NCBI GenBank assembly: GCA_014359685.1
Contig: JACIYY010000102.1
Coordinates: forward strand, 1-13,032
Source of the DNA: Porphyrobacter sp.
GTDB taxonomy: Bacteria; Pseudomonadota; Alphaproteobacteria; Sphingomonadales; Sphingomonadaceae
Direction of reading: 5' to 3'
DNA: 13,032 nt
Part shown: piece after piece, positions 1 through 7,179 of the stretch
Layout of the letters: each line of letters opens with the position of its first letter
How positions within the stretch are numbered: the stretch's first letter is position 1
Position numbers and translations under genes: made by a program
Notes under the pieces: model-generated
The model's input: only the letters and a program-made list of their open reading frames with translations
Database searches by the model: none
What the model was told of the DNA's origin: nothing

Positions 1-1
1 G

Positions 2-475
2 CTGGCCGGCATCGGGGAGGCAGTCTCGGCCGCCGCCCCGTCAGCCCCGCAAACCGCTCCCCCGCCCCCGTCCGCGCGCGCCCCCGCCGAAGCGGAGCCG
101 CCGCCGGCGCGCGAGCCCGAGGCGAGCGCCCCAGCCCCAGCCCCAGCCCCAGCCCCAGCCCCAGCCCCAGCCCCAGCCCCAGCCCCAGCCCCAGCCTCGC
201 CTCCGCCCCCTGAAGCACCCGCCGCCGCCACCGGCGAAGCCGACGAATTGCTGCGGATAAAGGGGCTGGGGCCGAAGCTGGCCGAACGGCTGCACGCGCT
301 GGGCGTGACCTCGCTGGCCCAGATCGCCGCCTGGGACGATGCCGAGATCGACCGCATCGACGCGCAGCTCGGCCGGTTCCAGGGACGCATCCGCCGTGAC
401 GACTGGCGCGAGCAGGCGCGGCTGCTCACCGCTGGCGACCGGGCGGGCTACGAAGCGCGATTCGGCCGGCTCTGA
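2..475 (+). CDS. Helix-hairpin-helix domain protein, C-terminal part (5'-truncated by window edge)
   Basis: The frame is open from the window edge to a TGA at 473-475 and gives 157 residues of a longer protein. The visible part starts with a low-complexity Ala/Pro/Glu linker containing eleven Pro-Ala repeats. It ends in a compact domain of about 70 residues beginning LLRIKGLGPKLAERL. The pattern I-K-G-L-G-P-K followed by a second helix (LGVTSLAQIAAW) is a helix-hairpin-helix fold like those that bind DNA non-specifically. Such domains end many alphaproteobacterial proteins, often behind a membrane segment or fused to ribosomal or NADH-dehydrogenase-like parts. The N-terminus lies outside the window, so the full architecture and role are unknown. 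The linker looks like a flexible tether. No start codon for the real gene is visible; the TTG at 248 lies inside the domain and is not a likely start. Confidence 0.85.
   Translation: MAGIGEAVSAAAPSAPQTAPPPPSARAPAEAEPPPAREPEASAPAPAPAPAPAPAPAPAPAPAPASPPPPEAPAAATGEADELLRIKGLGPKLAERLHALGVTSLAQIAAWDDAEIDRIDAQLGRFQGRIRRDDWREQARLLTAGDRAGYEARFGRL
131..196 (+). repeat. Hexanucleotide tandem repeat (CCAGCC)x11 coding for Pro-Ala
   Basis: Eleven perfect copies of CCAGCC run in frame inside the helix-hairpin-helix protein gene and encode (Pro-Ala)11. Because the unit is a multiple of three, copy-number change would alter linker length without shifting the frame. The absence of any synonymous variation between copies suggests recent slippage expansion. 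Confidence 0.95.
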
Positions 476-480
476 GCGCG

Positions 481-505
481 GGAACCCGGATCGCTGCCAC
501 CTGTT
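481..505 (+). promoter_or_regulatory. Candidate EcfG (general stress response) promoter
   Basis: GGAAC at 481-485, a 16-nt spacer, then TGTT at 502-505. The known alphaproteobacterial EcfG consensus is GGAAC-N16/17-CGTT, so only the first base of the -10 element differs. It lies 56 nt upstream of the response regulator start used here and points towards it. That is a sensible leader length, and stand-alone receiver proteins often belong to this stress network. No other promoter is evident in the 74-nt gap. Confidence 0.5.
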
Positions 506-561
506 GGAAAGGCCCCGGAACCAAGATTGCCCTTGAGCATAGTTGATGTATGTTGGAGAGT

Positions 562-939
562 ATGAACAGCGAGCGGCCGGTCGTGCTGGTGGTGGAAGAT
601 GAGTTCATCATCGCGCTCGACCTGTCCGAAACCGTCCGTGAACTCGGCTATGCGCTCGAAGGGCCGTATGCCGACAAGGAGAACGCCTTCATCGCGATCG
701 ACCGCCAGATGCCCGATTGCGCGATCCTGGACGTCTATACCGGCGACGGCGAGGTGTTCCCGCTGGCCGATGCCCTGACCGAGGCCGGGGTTCCGATCAT
801 CTTCCATTCGGGCCATGTCAGCGTCGAAGAGGTTCGCCGCCGCTATCCGCAGGCGCTGGCCTGCACCAAGCCGTGTCCGCCCGGCCGGCTGGTCGAGTTG
901 CTGAACAAGGCCGTCGCCCGCGCACGCTCGCCGCGGTGA
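562..939 (+). CDS. Single-domain (CheY-like) response regulator
   Basis: The 125-residue product is a single receiver domain with no output domain. Key residues are visible: acidic pair E12/D13 (VVEDE), phospho-acceptor D57 (AILDVY), the switch serine S83 in FHSGH, and K103 (CTKP). Such proteins act by protein-protein contact or as phosphate sinks, often with HWE/HisKA2 kinases in alphaproteobacteria. The FHSG stretch sits where general-stress receivers carry the FATGUY motif, but it does not match that motif. ATG 562 follows GGAGAG with tight spacing. ATG 550, four codons upstream in the same frame, lacks a good ribosome site but is possible. An EcfG-like promoter precedes it and a hairpin follows the stop. 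The cognate kinase is not in the window, so the pathway assignment is inference. Confidence 0.88.
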   Translation: MNSERPVVLVVEDEFIIALDLSETVRELGYALEGPYADKENAFIAIDRQMPDCAILDVYTGDGEVFPLADALTEAGVPIIFHSGHVSVEEVRRRYPQALACTKPCPPGRLVELLNKAVARARSPR

Positions 940-952
940 CACGACAGGCGGC

Positions 953-971
953 GGCGGGCCGGATGCCCGCC
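953..971. terminator. Hairpin between convergent genes
   Basis: GGCGGGC (953-959) pairs with GCCCGCC (965-971) around a 5-nt loop. It sits in the 36-nt gap between the stop codons of the convergent response regulator and lipoprotein genes, so it could serve both. There is no T-tract on either side, so termination is only inferred. Confidence 0.45.
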
Positions 972-975
972 CCTG

Positions 976-1554
976 CTATTCGATGATGTCCGCGATATCG
1001 TTGGAGCGCCAGGGGTCCGGCAGTTCCCCTTGCGGGCAATGCTGCATCGTGACCGCGTGCCCCCCTTCCGATTCGATCCGGAACCGGGTCGGCGTGGCGA
1101 TGGCATAGGTGGCGGTGCTGGTGGAGACCTCCTCCGGCGTTCCCCAGGCGGGTCCGCCCGACGAACAGCGTTCGGTCACGCGGAAGCGGTTGCCGCCCAG
1201 CGGTTCGACCGCGGTGAAGTCGCAGGGCACGCGCGACGTGTTGATCCCGGTCCGGCGCAGCAGGCTGAGCGTGGCGTTGGACGCGTCCGAGCACGCGATG
1301 TCGGCCGGCACGTAGAAGCCCAGCTCCAGCGGCAGCGCCGCCATGGCTGCGTCACCCGACGGGGGAGCGACCGGCTCCGCCGGCGCAGCGGCCGCTGCCG
1401 CTTGCACCTCCCCGATCGGCGCCGCGGGCGCGCCGGCTGGCAGCGTCGCGGCGGAGCTTGCCGAAGCCTCGGCCCGGCCGGCCGGAGCGGTTTCGTCGGT
1501 GTTGCTGCACGCGGCCGTCACGGGGGCGAGCAGGAGGAGGCACAAAAGGCGCAT
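976..1554 (-). CDS. Putative lipoprotein of unknown function
   Basis: The 192-residue product has a short hydrophobic signal (MRLLCLLLLAPVTAAC) with C16 as the likely lipidated residue; the box TAAC is an imperfect lipobox. A low-complexity Ala/Pro/Ser tether of about 55 residues follows. The C-terminal domain, about residues 75-192, is predicted to be periplasmic and has four cysteines (C88, C111, C130, C173) that could form two disulfides. The domain contains ADIACSDASNATLSL, a style I associate with small secreted sphingomonad proteins of unknown role, but I cannot name a family. The ATG at 1554 was chosen because GGGAG lies 8 nt upstream and the signal peptide begins there; a longer frame to 1704 has no such support. 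It is divergent from acsA and convergent with the response regulator, so it is probably transcribed alone. Confidence 0.82.
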   Translation of the reverse strand: MRLLCLLLLAPVTAACSNTDETAPAGRAEASASSAATLPAGAPAAPIGEVQAAAAAAPAEPVAPPSGDAAMAALPLELGFYVPADIACSDASNATLSLLRRTGINTSRVPCDFTAVEPLGGNRFRVTERCSSGGPAWGTPEEVSTSTATYAIATPTRFRIESEGGHAVTMQHCPQGELPDPWRSNDIADIIE

Positions 1555-1622
1555 ACCGGTTCTCCCGAGGACCGCCGGAACCAGGATGAGCAGCCGTCCT
1601 CCTTCGCCCTGATACGCTATCG

Positions 1623-1664
1623 GCCTGCGCCTGTCACCAGATGCGGGCACGCTCTGGCGCAGGC
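1623..1664. repeat. 9-bp inverted repeat in the lipoprotein/acsA divergent region
   Basis: GCCTGCGCC (1623-1631) and GGCGCAGGC (1656-1664) are perfect inverted copies around 24 nt. They lie in the 167-nt region between two divergent start codons, where an operator or a leader hairpin for acsA would be expected. No regulator can be assigned. I found no convincing -35/-10 pair in this gap. Confidence 0.4.
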
Positions 1665-1721
1665 GCGGGCGGTCCACTAGGGAAGGCTTCAGAGGATACG
1701 CCAAACGGGAGCACGACAGCG

Positions 1722-3659
<1,938 letters not shown>

Positions 3660-3665
3660 TCCCCG

Positions 3666-3726
3666 GTCCGCGCGGAGCTCATGCGCAGGCGGGCCGCCGA
3701 GCCCCTCGGCGCTGATCCGCGCGGAC
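3666..3726. repeat. Nested inverted repeats between acsA and udgX
   Basis: GTCCGCGCGGA (3666-3676) and TCCGCGCGGAC (3716-3726) are perfect inverted copies. Each contains the 10-bp palindrome TCCGCGCGGA, and the two palindromes start 49 bp apart. Between them a 7-bp hairpin, CGCCGAG/CTCGGCG (3695-3701 and 3705-3711), has a 3-nt loop. The set could fold the acsA mRNA end or be a paired protein-binding site. No T-tract follows, so a standard intrinsic terminator is not shown. Confidence 0.5.
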
Positions 3727-3739
3727 ACGGGAGAGGGCG

Positions 3740-4372
3740 ATGACCGACGCGCCGGCAATGGATTTCGGGGAGCGGCCCGACACGCTGGAGGCGATCGGCG
3801 TGGCCATCCAGGCCTGCCGCCGCTGCCCCATCGGCGATCTGGAGAACCGCGCCGTGATGGGCGAAGGGCCGCGCGACGCGCCTTTGATGATCGTCGGTGA
3901 GCAGCCCGGCGACCAGGAGGATGTTCAGGGCCGCCCCTTCGTCGGCCCCGCCGGACAGGTGCTCGACGCGCATCTGCGGGCCGCCGGGATCGAGCGCAGC
4001 GATGCCTATCTCACCAATGCGGTCAAGCACTTCAAGTTCGTTCGCCGGGGCAAGCGCCGCCTCCACCAGACGCCCACCGCGCGGGAGATCGACATCTGCC
4101 GCTGGTGGATCGAGGGCGAGCGGGCGATCGTGAGGCCCCGCCTGGTGCTGGCGCTGGGCGCGAGCGCGGCGCGCGGGCTGCTCGGCAGGACGGTCGGGAT
4201 CGCCAAAGCGCGCGGCACGCCGCACGCGCTGGAGGACGGCAGCGAACTGTGGGTCACCGCCCACCCGTCATACCTGCTGCGCCTCGACGGCGCCGACCGT
4301 GCCGAGCAGGAGGGCCTGTTCGCCGCCGATCTGTCCGCCGTCGCCGCGCGTCTGGCGGAGCTGGTGGCCTGA
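3740..4372 (+). CDS. UdgX-type uracil-DNA glycosylase superfamily protein
   Basis: The 210-residue protein belongs to the uracil-DNA glycosylase superfamily, UdgX branch, whose characterised members bind uracil in DNA and become covalently attached to it. Motif 1 is GEQPGDQED at 53-61. The diagnostic loop K105-R-R-L-H109 followed by QTP matches the UdgX KRRIH loop, whose histidine makes the covalent bond; L replaces I here. The distal motif HPSYLLR (about 175-181) is also present. The iron-sulfur site has C26 and C29 (CRRC) and C120; only three cysteines exist, so the fourth ligand must be another residue. ATG 3740 follows GGGAGAGGG with good spacing. The extensin-like gene starts 3 nt after its stop, suggesting one transcript. 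Ordinary family 4 UDG is the alternative, but the KRRLH loop argues for UdgX. Confidence 0.92.
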   Translation: MTDAPAMDFGERPDTLEAIGVAIQACRRCPIGDLENRAVMGEGPRDAPLMIVGEQPGDQEDVQGRPFVGPAGQVLDAHLRAAGIERSDAYLTNAVKHFKFVRRGKRRLHQTPTAREIDICRWWIEGERAIVRPRLVLALGASAARGLLGRTVGIAKARGTPHALEDGSELWVTAHPSYLLRLDGADRAEQEGLFAADLSAVAARLAELVA

Positions 4373-4375
4373 CCG

Positions 4376-5119
4376 GTGGAGGGGCGGCCCTCCCACCGCT
4401 TCGATGCCGATCGCGTGATCGTCGGCCTGCTGATCGCCGCCGCGCTGGTTCTGGCCGGGCGGGTGTGGCTGGCGGAGAACCCGCAGGCCAATCCCTGGGC
4501 GCCGCTGAGCCTCGACGATCCGCCCGGCTGGGCGACCCGCCGCAAGCTGGCCGCGCTGCGCGAGGATCCGGCCGAATGCCGCGCGGTGCTGGAACGCAGC
4601 GGAATCGCCTTCCGCGCGCTCGATCCGGCGGGGGAGGGGGCGTGCCGGCGAGAGGACCGCACGGTGCTGGCCGATGCCCCGTTCAGCCCCGGCCAGCCGG
4701 TCGCCACCTGCGCCATTGCCGCCGGCACCGAGCTGTGGCTGCGCCAGGGGGTGCAGCCGGCCGCGCGCGAGCGGCTGGGCGCAGACGTGGCGCGGATCGA
4801 GCATCTGGGCACCTTCAGCTGCCGCCGGATCGGCGGCGGCACCACTGGGCGATGGAGCGAGCACGCCACCGGCAACGCCATCGACATCGCCGCTTTCGTG
4901 CTGGAGGATGGCCGCCGGATCAGCGTCCTGCGCGATTGGCACGGCGAGGGTGAGGAGGGGGAGGGGGAGGCCAGCGACGAGGCAGCCTTCCTGCGTGCCG
5001 TGCGCGATGCCGCCTGCGGAACCTTCGGCACCGTGTTGTCGCCCGACTACAACGCCGCCCATGCCGACCACTTCCACCTCGATCAGGAGGCGCGCGGGCT
5101 GGGCGGGGTGTGCCGATGA
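4376..5119 (+). CDS. Extensin-like family protein with LAS-type metallopeptidase motifs, membrane-anchored
   Basis: The 247-residue protein begins with a short cytoplasmic stretch and one membrane helix (about 13-31), so the rest is probably periplasmic. The C-terminal half is an extensin-like C domain. It shows S161-x-H163-x-x-G166-x-A168-x-D170, then HADHFH with H232 and H234. This is the arrangement of zinc ligands seen in LAS peptidases such as D-Ala-D-Ala carboxypeptidases and MepA, so a role in cell-wall cleavage is plausible but inferred. Cysteines at 68, 90, 112, 149, 214 and 246 could form disulfides. An acidic Gly/Glu insert lies at about 190-202. GTG 4376 is taken as the start; it lies 3 nt after the udgX stop, with GGAG 15 nt upstream, so coupling is likely. 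It ends 7 nt before the convergent mntP stop. Confidence 0.85.
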   Translation: MEGRPSHRFDADRVIVGLLIAAALVLAGRVWLAENPQANPWAPLSLDDPPGWATRRKLAALREDPAECRAVLERSGIAFRALDPAGEGACRREDRTVLADAPFSPGQPVATCAIAAGTELWLRQGVQPAARERLGADVARIEHLGTFSCRRIGGGTTGRWSEHATGNAIDIAAFVLEDGRRISVLRDWHGEGEEGEGEASDEAAFLRAVRDAACGTFGTVLSPDYNAAHADHFHLDQEARGLGGVCR

Positions 5120-5135
5120 ACCGGCCTCAGCCGGT
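5120..5135. terminator. Hairpin shared by convergent extensin-like gene and mntP
   Basis: ACCGGC (5120-5125) pairs with GCCGGT (5130-5135) around the loop CTCA. It begins directly after the extensin-like stop codon, and the loop contains the mntP stop codon. A two-way terminator or mRNA-end structure is plausible, but no T-tract is present. Confidence 0.4.
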
Positions 5136-5684
5136 CAGGTGCTCGATCAGGATCTTGCTGCCGAGGCCGATCAGCACCAGCCCGCCCACTGCCTCCGCCG
5201 CATTGCCGGCCCGCGTCGGCACCCGGCCGCCGAGCAGATAGGCGGCAAAGGACAGCACCGCCGTCACGCCCCCGATCAGCAGGCAGGCGACCGCGACCGG
5301 TGCGGCGAAGGCGTCGAGCGCAATGCCCGCGACGGCCGCGTCGATGCTGGTGGCGATCGCCGCCAGCAGCAGCGTTGCCGCCCGTGAGCCGCGGCCGGGT
5401 TGCGGCACGGCCCCTTCGGGCGCGGCGCGCGCGGCCAGGATCATGCGAATGCCAAGGGCACTCAGCAGCACGAAGGCGACCCAGTGGTCGATCTGCTCGA
5501 TCCGCGACGCGAAGGCGCGCCCCAGGCCCCAGCCGACCAGCGGCATCGCGCCCTGCGCGATCCCGAACGCTGCCGCCGTCGCCAGCGCACCGCCCGGCCG
5601 GGCGCCGGCGACCGCGCCGCGCACCAGCGCCACCGCACAGGCATCCATCGCCAGCCCCACGGCCAGGAACAGCAATTCCAGCAT
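5127..5684 (-). CDS. mntP: Manganese efflux pump MntP
   Basis: The 185-residue protein is almost wholly hydrophobic with about six membrane helices. It is built as two related halves, each with the family hallmark: GLAMDACAVAL with D14, and ATSIDAAVAGI with D115. In characterised MntP (YebN) proteins the equivalent aspartates are needed to export Mn2+ across the inner membrane. Length matches the family (about 188). The ATG at 5684 is preceded by AGGG about 10 nt upstream. It lies 41 nt downstream of phoB on the same strand with no obvious promoter, so it may be read through from the pho cluster. In many bacteria mntP is controlled by a manganese riboswitch (yybP-ykoY) or MntR; the short gap here cannot hold that riboswitch. 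The family is clear, though the substrate is by homology only. Confidence 0.93.
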   Translation of the reverse strand: MLELLFLAVGLAMDACAVALVRGAVAGARPGGALATAAAFGIAQGAMPLVGWGLGRAFASRIEQIDHWVAFVLLSALGIRMILAARAAPEGAVPQPGRGSRAATLLLAAIATSIDAAVAGIALDAFAAPVAVACLLIGGVTAVLSFAAYLLGGRVPTRAGNAAEAVGGLVLIGLGSKILIEHLTG

Positions 5685-5720
5685 TGGACAGCCCTACGAT
5701 CGGGCGCGGCGAACGATCCG

Positions 5721-5735
5721 ACCGGTCACACCGGT
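5721..5735 (-). other. Small hairpin at the phoB stop codon
   Basis: ACCGGT (5721-5726) and ACCGGT (5730-5735) pair around a 3-nt loop, and the phoB stop codon (5726-5728) falls at the loop edge. It may slow or partly end transcription before mntP. There is no T-tract, and the stem is only 6 bp. Confidence 0.25.
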
Positions 5736-6415
5736 TCCAGCGCGTAGCCGGCCGAGCGGACGGTGCGGATCGGATCGCGCGAATTGTCGAGCGCGATGGC
5801 CTTGCGCAGCCGGCGGATGTGGACGTCGACGGTGCGCTCCTCGATCTCGCTGCCCGTGCCCCACACCGCGTCGAGCAGCTGGCTGCGCGAGAACACGCGG
5901 CGCGGATGCTCCATGAAGAACTTGAGCAGGCGGTATTCGGTCGGCCCGATCTGGAGCTGGCGGCCGCGCCGCTCGACCCGGTGGGCGACCGGATCGAGCT
6001 TCATGTCGCCGGCCTCGATCGTCTCGCCGGCCAGCGCCGGGCGGACGCGGCGCAGCACGGCGGAGACGCGGGCCAGCAGCTCGCGCGGGGAGAACGGTTT
6101 GGTGACATAATCGTCAGCGCCGGTCTCCAGCCCCCGGACCCGGTCGTCCTCCGCCTCGCGCGCGGTCAGCATGATGATCGGGACATGGGCGGTGGCCTTG
6201 TCGCGGCGCAGCCGGCGGCAGACCTCGATCCCGCTGGTGCCTTCGATCATCCAGTCGAGAATCACCAGATCGGGCGCATCCTCGCTGGCGAAGACCAGCG
6301 CCTCGTCCCCATCGGCGGTCACCCGGACCTCGTACCCCTCGTTCTCGAAGCGATATTCGAGCAGCTCGGCGAGCGCGAGGTCATCTTCGACAAGAAGCAG
6401 CTTCGGCGCGGACAT
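5726..6415 (-). CDS. phoB: Phosphate regulon response regulator PhoB
   Basis: The 229-residue OmpR/PhoB-type regulator activates phosphate-starvation genes when phosphorylated by PhoR. The receiver domain (about 1-120) has acidic D11/D12, phospho-acceptor D54 (VILDWM), T84 (MLTAR) and K106 (VTKPFSP). The C-terminal winged helix (about 130-227) includes IGPTEYRLLKFFM and the recognition helix region RTVDVHIRRLRKAI. Length matches E. coli PhoB (229). The ATG at 6415 has the strong site AGGGGGG 5 nt upstream. It is downstream of phoU with a 95-nt gap carrying three Pho-box-like repeats and a leader hairpin, so autoregulation from its own promoter is likely in addition to read-through. The location in a complete phoR-pst-phoU cluster makes the PhoB call firm over other OmpR-type regulators. 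Confidence 0.97.
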   Translation of the reverse strand: MSAPKLLLVEDDLALAELLEYRFENEGYEVRVTADGDEALVFASEDAPDLVILDWMIEGTSGIEVCRRLRRDKATAHVPIIMLTAREAEDDRVRGLETGADDYVTKPFSPRELLARVSAVLRRVRPALAGETIEAGDMKLDPVAHRVERRGRQLQIGPTEYRLLKFFMEHPRRVFSRSQLLDAVWGTGSEIEERTVDVHIRRLRKAIALDNSRDPIRTVRSAGYALEPV

Positions 6416-6420
6416 CTGGA

Positions 6421-6427
6421 CCCCCCT
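6421..6427 (-). promoter_or_regulatory. phoB ribosome binding site
   Basis: On the minus strand AGGGGGG lies 5 nt before the phoB ATG. It is notable because the 12-bp leader hairpin ends only 2 nt upstream, so folding could affect access to the site. Confidence 0.6.
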
Positions 6428-6429
6428 GC

Positions 6430-6458
6430 GGCGCGGCAGCGGATCGCCGCTGCGCGCC
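6430..6458 (-). other. GC-rich stem-loop in the phoB leader
   Basis: On the minus strand GGCGCGCAGCGG pairs with CCGCTGCCGCGCC around a CGAT loop: 12 base pairs with one bulged C. It lies between the Pho-box repeats and the phoB ribosome binding site. If transcription starts 7 nt or so after the candidate -10 (6467-6472), the mRNA would begin almost at the foot of this hairpin. It could stabilise the 5' end, tune translation, or attenuate read-through from phoU. Confidence 0.6.
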
Positions 6459-6466
6459 TGACCTGC

Positions 6467-6472
6467 CCCATA
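6467..6472 (-). promoter_or_regulatory. Candidate -10 element of phoB promoter
   Basis: TATGGG on the minus strand starts exactly 10 nt after the second Pho-box repeat, the spacing seen at E. coli Pho promoters such as phoA. Only three of six bases match TATAAT, so position is the main support. Confidence 0.35.
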
Positions 6473-6500
6473 TGACGGAACTGCGACAGTGATATGTCAG
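6468..6500 (-). promoter_or_regulatory. Pho box: three tandem 11-bp repeats upstream of phoB
   Basis: Reading the minus strand towards phoB: CTGACAT-ATCA, CTGTCGC-AGTT, CCGTCAT-ATGG. Compared with the E. coli PhoB half-sites CTGTCAT or CTGTCAC, they match 6/7, 6/7 and 6/7, with the correct 4-nt spacers. Two such repeats make one PhoB dimer site; three imply extended binding. The site lies 57 nt upstream of the phoB start and just after the phoU stop (6511). Confidence 0.75.
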
Positions 6501-6510
6501 CGACGCGGCC

Positions 6511-7179
6511 TCAGCGCTCGATATCGGTCGGGTAGCTGCCGACGGCCGCAAAGTGGACCATTTCCGCCACATTGGTGGCATGATCCCCGATCCGTTCCAG
6601 ATTGCGGGCGACGAACAGCAATTGCGCCGCGCTGCTGATCGTCGCCGGGTTCTCCACCATATGGCTGACCAGATTGCGGAACAGGCTGTCATAGAAGGCA
6701 TCGACCTTGGCGTCGCGCTCGATCACCTCGCGCGCGAGCACCGGATCGCGGGCGGCATAGGCGGTCAGCACATCGTGGACCATCTCGGCCGCGACCTCGC
6801 CCATCGCCGGCAGCAGGGTCAGCGGTTCGAAGCGGCTGCGCCCTTCGATCCGGCCGACCCGCTTGGCGATGTTCTTGGCATAGTCGCCGATCCGTTCCAC
6901 CACGCCGGCGATCTTCAGCGCGGCGATGATCTCGCGCAGGTCGCCGGCCATCGGCGCGCGCAAGGCGAGCAGCCGCACCGCCATCGCGTCGACCTCGCTT
7001 TCCAGCATGTCGAGCTTCTTGTCGCGCGCGACCACCTGCTGCCCCAGCTCGTCATCGCCGCTGATCAGCGCTTCGAGCGCTTCCTGGATGGCGAGTTCGG
7101 CTAGGCCGCCCATTTCCGCGATCAGCCCGCGCAGGCGGGTGATGTCCTCGTCGAACGCCTTGACCGTGTGATCGACCAT
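6511..7179 (-). CDS. phoU: Phosphate signalling regulator PhoU
   Basis: The 222-residue, all-helical protein links the PstSCAB transporter to PhoR and keeps the Pho regulon off when phosphate is plentiful. It shows the two-fold PhoU repeat. In each half a helix with charged metal-binding residues (RDKKLDMLESEVD and RDAKVDAFYDSLF) is followed by a matching E-R-I-G-D helix (VVERIGDYAKNIA and NLERIGDHATNVAE). E. coli PhoU is 241 residues, so length is normal. ATG 7179 shares one base with the pstB stop (TGATG), so translation is coupled. The same frame continues upstream as a non-coding shadow of pstB; the family N-terminus [12 protein letters not shown] fixes the start. Downstream lies the phoB promoter region. 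Confidence 0.97.
   Translation of the reverse strand: MVDHTVKAFDEDITRLRGLIAEMGGLAELAIQEALEALISGDDELGQQVVARDKKLDMLESEVDAMAVRLLALRAPMAGDLREIIAALKIAGVVERIGDYAKNIAKRVGRIEGRSRFEPLTLLPAMGEVAAEMVHDVLTAYAARDPVLAREVIERDAKVDAFYDSLFRNLVSHMVENPATISSAAQLLFVARNLERIGDHATNVAEMVHFAAVGSYPTDIER

Noticed and set aside
131..196. CRISPR-like array
   Set aside because: A 6-bp coding tandem repeat without spacers; no CRISPR features anywhere in the window.
517..544. Second GGAAC as another EcfG promoter before the response regulator
   Set aside because: The nearest GTT is 20 nt away, outside the accepted spacing.
1641..1721. Upstream ATG for acsA adding 27 residues
   Set aside because: No ribosome site and no family counterpart; ATG 1722 has GGGAG upstream and the expected N-terminus.
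5685..5725. Manganese (yybP-ykoY) riboswitch before mntP
   Set aside because: The gap is only 41 nt and shows no such fold.
5300..6475. 391-codon plus-strand frame opposite mntP and phoB
   Set aside because: Low-complexity Arg/Pro/Ala product; mntP and phoB have full family motifs on the other strand.
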